40,456 nt of DNA from Candidatus Enterocloster excrementipullorum (GCA_019119575.1 DWWT01000039.1:1-40456), one strand, 5' to 3'. Counted from the first letter of the stretch, positions 31,562 through 40,319 are shown. Program-made: numbers and translations. The notes: generated from the letters alone by a model not told the origin.

Positions 31562-32902
31562 TTATGCCCGGGCCCGCACCCTCTTCCATTTCCCTGTTCG
31601 GTACTCGCAGTAGGAGATGAGCCAGTTTGCAAACCAGCCGATGGGCACCGCGTACCAGACCATATCGATGCCGTAGATTGGGGCCATGGTCATGGCAACC
31701 GTTACCCGGATGAAGAGATTCAGCAGATTGGCAACAGTGAACATAGTCATATCCCCTGCGCCCCGCAGCAGGCCGTCCGCCGCCATTTTGAAGCCGATGA
31801 GGCAGAAGAACCAGCCGATGAATTTCAGGTAATTTTCTCCGGTCGAAAGGGCGGCTGCGGTGCCCTCATCTCCCAGAAATACAGTGATCAGAGGGCGGTG
31901 GAAGAGCTGGAGGGCGGCGCAGAGAATCACGGCAAAGAAGATCACCATCTGGTTGGCGGCGCGATAGCCTTTTATCACCCGCTCTTCGCTGCCGGCACCC
32001 ATATTCTGGGCCGTATAGGAGGAGATGGCGCTGCCGATGCCGCTCATAGGCACTACGCAGATAGACTCGATGCGCATGCCGGCGGAAAAACCTGCCAGTG
32101 CCTGGGAACCGAAAGAATTGACCACGGACTGAACAAGCATCATGCCGATGGACACGGTGGACTGCTGGAGGATGGAGGGCAGGGCAATTTTGGTCATAGA
32201 GACGAATTCTGTTCGGTCAAAGAGGCCGGAGGATTCCCGATTCAGCTTCCTTAAAAGCCGCATGAAGACAGCAAAAGAGAGAACGGCGGAAATGCCCTGG
32301 GCGATAAGCGTCGCCCAGGCTACGCCGGCCACGCCCATGTGCAGCCAGGTCACGGATATCACGTCCAGAACGATATTAAACAAGGAAGAGAAAATTAAAA
32401 AGTACAAGGGAATCCGGGACTTTCCCAGAGCGTTGAACATGGAGGAGAGGACATTGTACATGAACAGGAAGGGAAGCCCCAGAAAATAAATATTCAGATA
32501 CTCCACGGCCATATCCAGCACATCCGCCGGAGTATTTAACAGAACCATGATCTCCTGGCTGGCGATCAGACCGGCGGCGCCCAGCAATATACTGATCCCC
32601 AGAAAAGACAGGAAGGCTGTATATACAGCCCGCTTCATGGCGCGGTACTGACCGGCGCCGAAATACCGGCTGACGATGACCGATGCGCCGATGCCGCCGC
32701 CGAAAGCCACACAGATAAATATATTGGTCAGAGAATAGGAAGCCCCAACTGCGGCCAAAGCCTGTTCTCCCACAAAACGCCCCACGATAGCCGAATCCGC
32801 CATTGTATAGGTCTGCTGGAACAGATTTCCCAGTATAATAGGAAGGGAAAAGAGCAGAAGGGCTTTCAAGGGCTTTTCTTTTATCAGATAGTCATTTTCC
32901 AT
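31562..32902 (-). CDS. MATE-family efflux transporter
   Basis: A 446-residue 12-helix MATE transporter of the DinF/NorM-like prokaryotic group, which exports drugs or metabolites in exchange for Na+ or H+. It shows LFSLPIILGNLFQQTYTMADS at the start and the second-half counterpart ALPSILQQSTVSIGMML. The ATG at 32902 is preferred to 32932 because GGAGGT lies 10 bases upstream; the longer start lies before that site. It converges on the MgtE-type gene with 7 bases between stops. Its leader contains a lone end of the MITE-like repeat. Confidence 0.88.
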   Translation of the reverse strand: MENDYLIKEKPLKALLLFSLPIILGNLFQQTYTMADSAIVGRFVGEQALAAVGASYSLTNIFICVAFGGGIGASVIVSRYFGAGQYRAMKRAVYTAFLSFLGISILLGAAGLIASQEIMVLLNTPADVLDMAVEYLNIYFLGLPFLFMYNVLSSMFNALGKSRIPLYFLIFSSLFNIVLDVISVTWLHMGVAGVAWATLIAQGISAVLSFAVFMRLLRKLNRESSGLFDRTEFVSMTKIALPSILQQSTVSIGMMLVQSVVNSFGSQALAGFSAGMRIESICVVPMSGIGSAISSYTAQNMGAGSEERVIKGYRAANQMVIFFAVILCAALQLFHRPLITVFLGDEGTAAALSTGENYLKFIGWFFCLIGFKMAADGLLRGAGDMTMFTVANLLNLFIRVTVAMTMAPIYGIDMVWYAVPIGWFANWLISYCEYRTGKWKRVRARA

Positions 32903-32921
32903 ATCGAATTTTACCTCCGTA

Positions 32922-32939
32922 TTTTCAAACACGCTCTAA
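32922..32939. repeat. Solo end of the MITE-like repeat
   Basis: TTTTCAAACACGCTCTAA is identical, reverse-complemented, to the left end of the 164-bp element at 5130-5147. No second end lies nearby, so this looks like an excision scar or a degraded copy. It lies in the leader of the MATE gene. Confidence 0.65.
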
Positions 32940-32975
32940 CCATAGCAGGACTTTTTCCTACTGTCAAGATAGGAC

Positions 32976-33004
32976 TTGACGAAGCGGCCGGAACTTGCTA
33001 TAGT
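32976..33004 (+). promoter_or_regulatory. Sigma-70 promoter of the gntR-mcsAB-clpC operon
   Basis: TTGACG at 32976-32981 and TATAGT at 32999-33004 are separated by 17 bases. No CtsR heptad repeat (GGTCAAA) is visible nearby. Confidence 0.8.
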
Positions 33005-33017
33005 AAAGATGGAGATT

Positions 33018-33045
33018 GTTATATTGTTTGTAGAACAGTTATAAC
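33018..33045. promoter_or_regulatory. Candidate GntR operator
   Basis: A 28-bp inverted repeat with outer arms GTTATA (33018-33023) and TATAAC (33040-33045) and inner arms TGTT and AACA. It lies just after the start point and before the gntR gene, fitting autoregulation. Confidence 0.55.
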
Positions 33046-33078
33046 TTCTGCCTGAAAAAACGAAAGATGGTGGATTCT

Positions 33079-33489
33079 ATGGTATTGAAGATTGATTTTA
33101 ACAGCGATGAGGCAATCTATATTCAGCTTCGCAACCAGATCATCATGGGGATCGCCACGGAGATGATTCATGAAGGGGATACCCTTCCCTCTGTGCGCCA
33201 GATGGCGGACCACATTGGCATCAACATGCATACGGTAAATAAGGCATACTCTGTGCTTCGCCAGGAGGGCTACGTGAAGCTGGACCGGCGCAGGGGAGCA
33301 GTGGTGAGCCTGGACGTTGATAAAATTCAGGCGATAAACACCATGCGGCAGAACCTGGATGTGGTCCTGGCCTGCGGCATCTGCAAAAACATTACCAGAG
33401 AGGAAGTCCATCAGCTCGTGGATGAGATTTATGACCGGTACACCAGAGCGTGTATGGAGGACACAGACGGAGAGCAAGGGGAAGAATAA
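33079..33489 (+). CDS. GntR-family (YtrA-type) regulator
   Basis: A 136-residue GntR-type regulator of the short YtrA kind. The winged helix includes AIYIQLRNQIIMGIA, LPSVRQMADHIGINMHTVNKAY and GYVKLDRRRGAVV, then a short C-terminal helix region with two cysteines (LACGICKNI). The ATG at 33079 (after GGTGG) gives the usual MxLxIDFNSDxxIY start; an ATG at 33067 is possible. It precedes mcsA, where many Firmicutes have ctsR, so it may have replaced CtsR as the local heat-shock or stress repressor. Confidence 0.85.
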   Translation: MVLKIDFNSDEAIYIQLRNQIIMGIATEMIHEGDTLPSVRQMADHIGINMHTVNKAYSVLRQEGYVKLDRRRGAVVSLDVDKIQAINTMRQNLDVVLACGICKNITREEVHQLVDEIYDRYTRACMEDTDGEQGEE

Positions 33490-33508
33490 TCCCACGGGAG
33501 GATTTGCC

Positions 33509-34159
33509 ATGTTATGTGAAAGATGTAAAATCCGGGAAGCGAATATCAAATATACGGAAATTATTAATGGAGTAAAGACAGAGCACAACCTCTGTTCCCA
33601 CTGCGCCAAGGAGATGGATTTCGGACAGTATACGGCCCTTCTTGACGGGGAATTCCCGCTGGGGCGGCTGCTGTCAGGCCTTTTAGGCCTGGCGGATGAC
33701 GAGGAGGAGACGGATGTGCGGGGGCGGGTGGTCTGCCCCACCTGCGGAACCAGCTTTGACGATTTTGTGGAAAACAGCCGTTTCGGCTGTCCGGACTGCT
33801 ACGGGGTGTTTGATCTGTTTATCAACGATAAGATCAAGCAGCTCCAGGGAAGCGAGAGCCACAAGGGCAAGCGGCCTAAATTCCGCAGCAAGTTTGAGAA
33901 GGAACATCCGGAGACCGTGAAGAGCACCGGAGGGGGGAACGCCGGGGATGAGCCGCAGACAGAGGCTCTGTCTTTTGCGCCCGAGGCATTGGAGGGCGCA
34001 GGCGGAGATGCCGCTCTGGCAAAGAAAGTACGGGAGCTGGACCGAAAGCTCAAGGAGGCGCTGCGGCAGGAGGAATATGAGCAGGCTGCCCATTACCGGG
34101 ATGAGATTAAAGCGCTGAAAGCCGCGGATGCGGGAGAGGGGGCGAAGAGCCATGAGTAA
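33509..34159 (+). CDS. mcsA: McsA, activator of protein arginine kinase
   Basis: A 216-residue protein with zinc-binding cysteine pairs (CERC, CSHC, then CPTCG and CPDCYGVF) and a C-terminal UVR motif, KKVRELDRKLKEALRQEEYE. McsA binds and activates McsB and works with ClpC in protein quality control. A Gly/Ala-rich linker lies between the zinc part and the UVR helix pair. CGGGAGG precedes the ATG. It overlaps mcsB by 8 bases. Confidence 0.92.
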   Translation: MLCERCKIREANIKYTEIINGVKTEHNLCSHCAKEMDFGQYTALLDGEFPLGRLLSGLLGLADDEEETDVRGRVVCPTCGTSFDDFVENSRFGCPDCYGVFDLFINDKIKQLQGSESHKGKRPKFRSKFEKEHPETVKSTGGGNAGDEPQTEALSFAPEALEGAGGDAALAKKVRELDRKLKEALRQEEYEQAAHYRDEIKALKAADAGEGAKSHE

Positions 34160-35186
34160 ATGGTTTGATACCATCGACTGCAGCCAGTCCAATATTATTT
34201 ACAGCCGCATCCGGCTCGCCAGAAACTGGGATGAGTATGCGTTCCCTTCCCGGCTTACCAGGAGCCAGTGTGAGGAGCTCGTTACCAGTTTAAAGGACGG
34301 GCTGGCAGATATTGGAAGCCTGGATGGACGGGAATATCATTTTGAACGCCTGGATTCCATGCAGGGACTGGAAAAGCAGGCCCTGCGGGAACGGCGTATT
34401 TTAAATAAGGCGGCTGTGGAGCGCCAGGAGCCCAGCGGTCTCTACCTGTCGGAGGATGAAAGCGCCAGCCTGGTGCTGGGAGGAGACGATCATATCCGGA
34501 TGCAGCTTCTTGCCCCGGGTTTTAAACTGGAGGAACTCTGGCAGAGGGCGGATGTGATGGATGACTATATAAATGAGCGTTTTTCCTACGCTTTTGATGA
34601 TAAATATGGTTATCTGACTTCCTTCCCCACCAATGTGGGCACGGGGCTTAGGGCTTGTGTGGTCCTGCACCTTCCTACCTTGTCCCAGATACGGAAGTTT
34701 CAGAGCATTGTGGGGGATATGAGCCGGTTCGGCGCCGCCATCCGCGGGCTTTACGGGGACGGCAGTGAAAATTACGGCAGCCTTTACGAGCTGTCCAATC
34801 AGAGAACTCTGGGACAGTCGGAGAAGGAGATCGTGGAGCTTGTGATGAAAGCGGCTTCCCAGCTCAATAACCAGGAGATGCGGGTGCGGAACGCAACCTT
34901 AAATACCCAGCGGCTGGAGCGAGAGGACGAAATTTATAAATCCTACGGGATTTTAAAATATGCCAGAAAGATAACAGAGAAGGATGCCAGGATTTTCCTG
35001 TCCCAGCTTATGGCCGGCGAGGAGGACGGACTGGTTCGCTTTGACAGGCCGTGCAGTCTGTATAAGCTGATGCTGGGCATTAAGTCCGCGAACTTAAATC
35101 TCTGGGCCAGAAGACCCCTGGATAAGGAGGAGATGGACACGATCCGGGCAGCCTTTATCCGGGAGAATCTGCCGGAGATACGGTAA
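34152..35186 (+). CDS. mcsB: McsB, protein arginine kinase
   Basis: A 344-residue member of the phosphagen-kinase family. IYSRIRLARNWDEYAFP, GGDDHIRMQLL, the catalytic-loop-like GTGLRACVVLHLP with its Cys, and NQRTLGQSEKEIV are all characteristic. McsB phosphorylates arginine residues of misfolded proteins and thereby marks them for ClpCP. The start at 34152 is inside the mcsA end (8-base overlap). Confidence 0.93.
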   Translation: MSKWFDTIDCSQSNIIYSRIRLARNWDEYAFPSRLTRSQCEELVTSLKDGLADIGSLDGREYHFERLDSMQGLEKQALRERRILNKAAVERQEPSGLYLSEDESASLVLGGDDHIRMQLLAPGFKLEELWQRADVMDDYINERFSYAFDDKYGYLTSFPTNVGTGLRACVVLHLPTLSQIRKFQSIVGDMSRFGAAIRGLYGDGSENYGSLYELSNQRTLGQSEKEIVELVMKAASQLNNQEMRVRNATLNTQRLEREDEIYKSYGILKYARKITEKDARIFLSQLMAGEEDGLVRFDRPCSLYKLMLGIKSANLNLWARRPLDKEEMDTIRAAFIRENLPEIR

Positions 35187-35294
35187 GCGCGGGATGCGGG
35201 TCTGCCGGAATATGGCAGGCGCGGGATGGAGGTCTGCCGGGGAGTCCGGCGGGCACGGAACAAGATTAGGAAACTTGCAAGGAGGACATACAAT

Positions 35295-37802
35295 ATGGAT
35301 CGATATACACCGCAGGCCAAGGAGGCGCTGAGTCTCGCAGTGGGGGTGGCGGAGTCCCTAAACCATGGATATGTGGGAACGGAACATCTGCTCATCGGAC
35401 TGCTGAAAGAGGGTACGGGCGTTGCGGCCAAGGTTTTGGAGGAAAACGGATTGGAGGAAGAGCGGGTTATGGAGCTGGTTCGCCAGCTCATCGCCCCTAA
35501 TCCCGCCATACAGACGGCGGATCGGACATTTTACACGCCCAGGGCCCGCCGGGTTATTGAGAACAGCTACCGGGAGGCCGTGCGCTTTAAGGCGGCCCAG
35601 ATCGGCACGGAGCACCTGCTCATCGCGATTCTGCGGGAGGGTGACTGCGTGGCCCTGCGCCTGTTAAATACCCTCGGCATCAGCATTCAGAAGCTGTATC
35701 TGGATCTTTTGTCTGCCATGGGAGAGGATGCCCCTGCGTCCAAGGAAGATGTGCAGGGTTCCCGGGCCGGAAAGAAGGGAAATGCCACTCCGACGCTGGA
35801 CAATTACAGCCGGAACCTGACCCAGCTGGCAAGGGACGGACGTCTGGATCCGGTGATTGGACGGGAAAAGGAAATTCAGCGCTTGATTCAGATCTTAAGC
35901 CGCAGGACAAAGAACAACCCCTGCCTGATCGGTGAACCCGGCGTGGGAAAGACCGCCGTTGTGGAGGGCCTGGCCCAGATGATCGCTTCCGGGGATGTAC
36001 CGGAGACCATTGCGGGAAAGCGGGTTATGGTTTTGGATCTGTCCGGCATGGTGGCTGGTTCCAAGTACCGGGGCGAGTTTGAGGAGAGAATCAAGAATGT
36101 GGTGTCCGAGGTGACAAATTCCGGGGACGTGCTGCTGTTCATTGATGAGATTCACACCATCATCGGCGCGGGAGGAGCTGAGGGCGCTCTGGACGCCTCC
36201 AATATTTTGAAGCCCTCCCTGGCGAGAGGGGAGATTCAGCTCATCGGCGCTACCACCATCAATGAGTACCGGAAATACATCGAGAAGGATTCGGCCCTGG
36301 AGCGCCGGTTCCAGCCGGTGATGGTGGACGAGCCCACGGAGGAGGAGTCCATCGCCATTTTAAAGGGACTCCGCAGCCGCTACGAGGAGCACCATAAGGT
36401 GGAGATCACGGATCAGGCCCTGGAAGCCGCGGTGAAGCTCTCCAGCCGCTACATCAACGACCGCTTCCTGCCGGATAAGGCCATTGACCTGATCGACGAG
36501 GCGGCTTCGCGGGTACGTCTGTTAAATTACACCAAGCCGGAAAAGATCAAGGAGTACGAGGCCCAGATCGATGAGCTGGAGGGAAACAAGGAGGAGGCCA
36601 TCAAGAAGGAGGCCTACGAGAAGGCCGGCGAGATCAAGAAAAAGCAGGAGAAGCTCCGGGAAAAGATTAAAGAGACCATGGAAAAATGGGAGAAGGAAAA
36701 GGAGACGCGAAAACTTACGGTGGATGAGAACGAGGTGGCGGATGTAGTCTCCGGCTGGACCAAGATCCCGGTGAGAAAGCTTGCCGAGGAAGAGTCCGAG
36801 CGCCTCAAAAATCTGGAATCCATCCTCCATGAGCGGGTGGTCGGCCAGGAGGAGGCAGTGACTGCTGTGTCCAAGGCCATCCGCCGGGGCCGGGTGGGCC
36901 TAAAAGACCCGGGTCGCCCCATTGGCTCCTTCTTGTTCCTGGGCCCCACAGGCGTGGGAAAGACGGAGCTCTCCAAGGCTCTGGCCGAGGCCATGTTCGG
37001 CACGGAAAGTTCTTTAATCCGGGTGGATATGTCCGAGTACATGGAGAAGCACAGCGTGTCCAAGATGATTGGCTCCCCGCCAGGATACGTGGGCTATGAG
37101 GAGGGCGGCCAGTTAAGCGAGAAGGTTCGCCGCAATCCCTACTCCGTGATCCTTTTTGATGAGGTGGAGAAGGCCCATCCGGATGTATTCAATATTCTCC
37201 TTCAGGTGCTGGACGACGGACATATCACCGATGCCCAGGGCCGGAAGATTGATTTTAAAAACACGATTATCATCATGACGTCCAATGCGGGGGCGGAGAA
37301 TATCATCTCGCCCAAGCGCCTGGGATTCGGTGTGGCCGCGGACGCCAAGGCGGACTATGATTTCATGAAGGGCCGGGTGATGGATGAGGTCAAGCGCCTG
37401 TTTAAGCCGGAGTTCTTAAACCGGATTGATGAGATCATCGTCTTCCACCAGCTTACCAAGGAGCACATGAAGGGAATCGCGGATATCATGCTCCGCGGCA
37501 TCATAAAGAGGAGCAAAGAGCAGCTCGGCATCACCCTCACGGTGGGCGAGGCGGCTAGAGATTACCTGATTGACAAGGGTTATGACGACAAATACGGGGC
37601 CCGCCCCCTGCGCCGTACCATCCAGAGCCTTCTGGAGGATAAGATGGCGGAGGAGATGCTGGACGGCCATATCAAGGCTGGCGGCCAGGTGGACGTGGGC
37701 TTTGACGGGGAGAAGCTGACCTTTGCAGTGAAGGCGAAGACAGCGGCCCGGAAGAAAACTGCCGCGAAGAAGAAGGCAGAGACGGCGGCTGCGGGGGCGT
37801 GA
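35295..37802 (+). CDS. clpC: ClpC, AAA+ unfoldase of ClpCP
   Basis: An 835-residue HSP100 ATPase. The N-domain with two Clp repeats covers residues 1-145. The first ATPase has GEPGVGKTA and LLFIDEIHT; the coiled middle domain with a UVR-like segment is near residues 410-480; the second ATPase has GPTGVGKTE and VILFDEVEKAHPD. It delivers substrates, including arginine-phosphorylated proteins, to ClpP. The start has AAGGAGG at 35279-35285; the longer frame from 35226 is rejected. The C-terminus has an unusual Lys/Ala-rich tail (ARKKTAAKKKAETAAAGA). Confidence 0.95.
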   Translation: MDRYTPQAKEALSLAVGVAESLNHGYVGTEHLLIGLLKEGTGVAAKVLEENGLEEERVMELVRQLIAPNPAIQTADRTFYTPRARRVIENSYREAVRFKAAQIGTEHLLIAILREGDCVALRLLNTLGISIQKLYLDLLSAMGEDAPASKEDVQGSRAGKKGNATPTLDNYSRNLTQLARDGRLDPVIGREKEIQRLIQILSRRTKNNPCLIGEPGVGKTAVVEGLAQMIASGDVPETIAGKRVMVLDLSGMVAGSKYRGEFEERIKNVVSEVTNSGDVLLFIDEIHTIIGAGGAEGALDASNILKPSLARGEIQLIGATTINEYRKYIEKDSALERRFQPVMVDEPTEEESIAILKGLRSRYEEHHKVEITDQALEAAVKLSSRYINDRFLPDKAIDLIDEAASRVRLLNYTKPEKIKEYEAQIDELEGNKEEAIKKEAYEKAGEIKKKQEKLREKIKETMEKWEKEKETRKLTVDENEVADVVSGWTKIPVRKLAEEESERLKNLESILHERVVGQEEAVTAVSKAIRRGRVGLKDPGRPIGSFLFLGPTGVGKTELSKALAEAMFGTESSLIRVDMSEYMEKHSVSKMIGSPPGYVGYEEGGQLSEKVRRNPYSVILFDEVEKAHPDVFNILLQVLDDGHITDAQGRKIDFKNTIIIMTSNAGAENIISPKRLGFGVAADAKADYDFMKGRVMDEVKRLFKPEFLNRIDEIIVFHQLTKEHMKGIADIMLRGIIKRSKEQLGITLTVGEAARDYLIDKGYDDKYGARPLRRTIQSLLEDKMAEEMLDGHIKAGGQVDVGFDGEKLTFAVKAKTAARKKTAAKKKAETAAAGA

Positions 37803-37807
37803 TGTCC

Positions 37808-38011
37808 GGTTCCCCCGATGGAAAACCAAGAACGAAAGCGGGCGTATGAGCAAGCTTGATGCCTGCTTTTGGAATGAAAGGTCGGGGGCTGCGGTTCAGA
37901 CGGCGCGGTCTTCTTGTTCGGCCTGTTGGCCGAACAAGAAGCATCGGGGGTTCCCCCGATGAAAAACCAAGACCAAAGACAGGCTTACAAGCAAGCTTGA
38001 CGCCTGTTTTG
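37808..38011. repeat. Direct repeat pair after clpC
   Basis: Both units start GGTTCCCCCGATG (37808-37820 and 37949-37961), continue with a AAAACCAAGA-type block, contain AGCAAGCTTGA and end with GCCTG(C/T)TTTTGG. Each can form a local hairpin by GGCG/CAGGC pairing with GCCTG. Confidence 0.7.
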
Positions 38012-38037
38012 GGTCTTGGTTTTCCGCCGTCTGAACC
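37893..38037. repeat. 145-bp nested palindromic element
   Basis: The ends are GGTTCAGACGGCG (37893) and CGCCGTCTGAACC-type (ending 38037). Inside are a perfect 14-bp stem-loop, CTTCTTGTTCGGCC at 37910-37923 with GGCCGAACAAGAAG at 37928-37941, and ATCGGGGG/CCCCCGAT at 37943-37960. It encodes no protein and may also stop transcription after clpC despite the lack of a T tract. Confidence 0.7.
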
Positions 38038-38188
38038 TGAATTTAGAATTATTTCACTGGTCTTTTGGCGGGGTGTGGTGTATAATTTATTTGTGGAAAT
38101 GGGATATCTTTTCCGCTGCGGCTGCCTGCTTTGCAGGGCAGGCCGCACAAAAATACGTCAACAGGATAAGTAGCAGGAGGATAAAAGC

Positions 38189-38605
38189 ATGCCGGTCATT
38201 GAAGAATTGATCCGCACGGAAGAGGATGGGAGCATCAGCTTTGGCAATTATAAGCTGGCGCAGAAGGCAAAGAAGTCTGATTTTGAGCACCAGGGAGATT
38301 TGTACAAGGTGAAAACCTGCAGGGAGATCACCAAGCTGGAGCGCAACGACATGTTTGTGTACGAGTCTGTTCCGGGGACTGCAGCAGAGCATTTCAAGGT
38401 TTTTGACGAGGGCGTAGAGTTCTTTGTCGAGGGAGATCAGGATGCGCAGATCACCGTACAGATGGAAAATGATTCGGAGTACGAGGTATATGTGAACGAT
38501 GCGGCGGTTGGCAGCATGAAAACCAACATGAGCGGGAAATTGAGCGTCAGCGTGGAGCTGGAGGATGGAAACGCAGTGAAGGTATCCGCCGTGAGACGGG
38601 CATAA
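38189..38605 (+). CDS. Conserved hypothetical protein
   Basis: A 138-residue acidic protein without signal peptide or membrane segment. It starts MPVIEELIRTEEDGSISFGN; the C-terminal half is beta-rich (QITVQMENDSEYEVYVND, SVELEDGNAVKVSAV). Similar proteins sit next to clpC/radA in related Clostridia and are sometimes labelled endosialidase-like, which I cannot support from any catalytic motif. It is 3 bases before radA, so probably co-transcribed. Confidence 0.75.
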   Translation: MPVIEELIRTEEDGSISFGNYKLAQKAKKSDFEHQGDLYKVKTCREITKLERNDMFVYESVPGTAAEHFKVFDEGVEFFVEGDQDAQITVQMENDSEYEVYVNDAAVGSMKTNMSGKLSVSVELEDGNAVKVSAVRRA

Positions 38606-38608
38606 GAT

Positions 38609-39991
38609 ATGGCAAAGGCAAAGACAACGGCATTTTTCTGCAGCGAGTGCGGGTACGAGTCATCCAAGTGGATGGGGCAGTGCCCGGCCTGCAGGGCTTG
38701 GAATACTATGGTGGAGGAGCCGGCGGCAAAGAGCTCCTCCCCATCAGGGGGCCGGGGAAAGGCGGGCGGATCTGTGAGATCCGCCGCTTCCGTCAGGCCC
38801 TCTCTCTTATCAGAAATAAGCTTAGAAGAGCAGGATCGAATCCCCACAGGCTTTAAGGAACTTGACCGTGTGCTGGGAAACGGCATTGTGGCAGGCTCTC
38901 TGGTTTTAGTGGGAGGGGATCCGGGAATCGGAAAGTCGACGATTCTTCTGCAGGTCTGCCGGAATCTGGCAATGGACGGGCGGAAGGTTCTGTATATTTC
39001 CGGGGAGGAATCCCTAAAGCAGATTAAGATGCGGGCAAACCGCATCGGACCGGTCACAGGGGAGCTGCGTTTTTTGAGTGAGACGAATCTGGAGCGGATT
39101 GAGCAGGTTCTGGAGGCAGAGGCTCCCCAAGTAGCGGTGATTGACTCCATTCAGACCATGTACAGTGAGGAGGTCTCATCTGCTCCCGGGAGCGTAAGCC
39201 AGGTACGGGAATCCACAGGGATACTTCTGCGAATTGCCAAGAGCCGGGGCATGGCTGTTTTTGTGGTGGGCCATGTAACCAAGGAAGGCGTGGTAGCGGG
39301 GCCCCGGGTGCTGGAGCACATGGTGGATACCGTTCTCTATTTTGAGGGGGACCGGAATGCGTCCTACCGGATTCTCAGGGGAGTGAAGAACCGCTTTGGC
39401 TCTACCAACGAGATCGGGGTGTTTGAGATGGAGGAAAAGGGCCTTGTGGAGGTGGAGAATCCCTCCGAGTATATGCTGGAGGGACGGCCGCAGGACGCCT
39501 CCGGTGCGGTGGTTTCCTGCTCTATGGAGGGAACCAGGCCCATTCTTCTGGAGGTGCAGGCTCTGGTGGCAGAGACAAATTTCGGCATGCCGAGGCGGAC
39601 AGCCGCGGGGACGGATTACAACCGGGTGAATCTTCTCATGGCGGTTTTGGAGAAGCGCTGCCGCTATGAGATGTCGCGTCTGGACGCCTACGTAAATATC
39701 GCGGGAGGCGTGCGGATGAATGAGCCAGCCCTGGATCTGGCCATCGTCATGGCCCTTATGTCCAGCTACAAGGACAGGCCGGTGGATCCGGGGATGCTGA
39801 TCTTCGGCGAGGTGGGGCTCTCCGGGGAGGTGCGGGCTGTCTCCCAGGCCGCCCAGAGGGTGAATGAAGCGGCCAAGCTGGGATTTACCTCCTGCGTCCT
39901 GCCGAAGGTCTGCCTGGACCGGATGAAGCCGGTTCCGGGGATGAAGCTGATCGGGGTGTCTACGGTGCGGGAGGCGATTGGGGTTTTGTAG
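38609..39991 (+). CDS. radA: RadA, DNA repair helicase-like protein
   Basis: A 460-residue RadA/Sms protein. The N-terminal zinc finger is CSECGYESSKWMGQCPAC, Walker A GGDPGIGKST near residue 108, the RadA motif KNRFGSTNEIG near 260, and a C-terminal Lon-protease-like domain (DLAIVMALMSSYKDRPV). It promotes branch migration in recombination. Position downstream of clpC is common in Firmicutes. Confidence 0.95.
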   Translation: MAKAKTTAFFCSECGYESSKWMGQCPACRAWNTMVEEPAAKSSSPSGGRGKAGGSVRSAASVRPSLLSEISLEEQDRIPTGFKELDRVLGNGIVAGSLVLVGGDPGIGKSTILLQVCRNLAMDGRKVLYISGEESLKQIKMRANRIGPVTGELRFLSETNLERIEQVLEAEAPQVAVIDSIQTMYSEEVSSAPGSVSQVRESTGILLRIAKSRGMAVFVVGHVTKEGVVAGPRVLEHMVDTVLYFEGDRNASYRILRGVKNRFGSTNEIGVFEMEEKGLVEVENPSEYMLEGRPQDASGAVVSCSMEGTRPILLEVQALVAETNFGMPRRTAAGTDYNRVNLLMAVLEKRCRYEMSRLDAYVNIAGGVRMNEPALDLAIVMALMSSYKDRPVDPGMLIFGEVGLSGEVRAVSQAAQRVNEAAKLGFTSCVLPKVCLDRMKPVPGMKLIGVSTVREAIGVL

Positions 39992-40031
39992 CAAAGAAAA
40001 ACGTATGGATGGGCATCAGCTTATGGCGCAA

Positions 40032-40111
40032 AACCGTTCAGGACGGCGCATACCCCAAAGGGCAAAGGGAACCTGGTTTTTCTGCCCGGGATTTCGCCGT
40101 CCTAAACGGTT
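40032..40111. repeat. 80-bp palindromic element between radA and tRNA-Trp
   Basis: AACCGTTCAGGACGGCG at 40032-40048 is matched inversely by CGCCGTCCTAAACGGTT at 40095-40111 (one mismatch). The ends are related to those at 29982 and 37893. It may serve as the radA terminator, though only a short T run is inside it. Confidence 0.75.
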
Positions 40112-40134
40112 CCGTAAATTGTAAAAATTAGTAG

Positions 40135-40163
40135 TTGACACTTCGGCCAAGCTATGGTATTAT
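40135..40163 (+). promoter_or_regulatory. Strong promoter of tRNA-Trp
   Basis: TTGACA at 40135-40140 and TATTAT at 40158-40163 with 17 bases between. A small hairpin, AAGGTTC/GAACCTT at 40168-40187, fills the leader before the tRNA. Confidence 0.85.
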
Positions 40164-40189
40164 AGCAAAGGTTCGAGAGAGAACCTTGT

Positions 40190-40260
40190 AGGGGAATAGT
40201 TCAATGGTAGAGCAGCGGTCTCCAAAACCGTAGATGGGGGTTCGAGCCCCTCTTCCCCTG
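40190..40260 (+). tRNA. tRNA-Trp (CCA anticodon)
   Basis: A 71-base tRNA. The acceptor stem AGGGGAA (40190-40196) pairs with TTCCCCT (40253-40259), discriminator G at 40260. The anticodon loop CTCCAAA has CCA at 40222-40224. The T arm is GGGGG-TTCGAGC-CCCTC. The 3' CCA is not encoded. Confidence 0.95.
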
Positions 40261-40279
40261 GTTTGAAAATTGAGCAGAG

Positions 40280-40319
40280 AACGATTGAGTTTCTTTGATA
40301 GAGATTCAATCGTTTTTTT
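40280..40319 (+). terminator. Terminator after tRNA-Trp
   Basis: AACGATTGA at 40280-40288 pairs with TCAATCGTT at 40306-40314, followed by a T run to 40319. Confidence 0.85.

Larger units (their letters stand above)
37803..38188. other. Repeat-rich intergenic region after clpC
   Basis: Contains two similar units about 141 bases apart (37808-37873 and 37949-38011), nested hairpins and the palindromic element at 37893-38037. A TATAAT at 38081-38086 with a poor -35 is the likely promoter of the next gene, which has AGGAGG about 10 bases before its ATG. Confidence 0.6.

Noticed and set aside
32984..33000. Possible sigma-54 site before gntR (GG and TTGC with near-correct spacing)
   Set aside because: The -24 part does not match TGGCA, and the bases lie inside the spacer and -10 of a good sigma-70 promoter.
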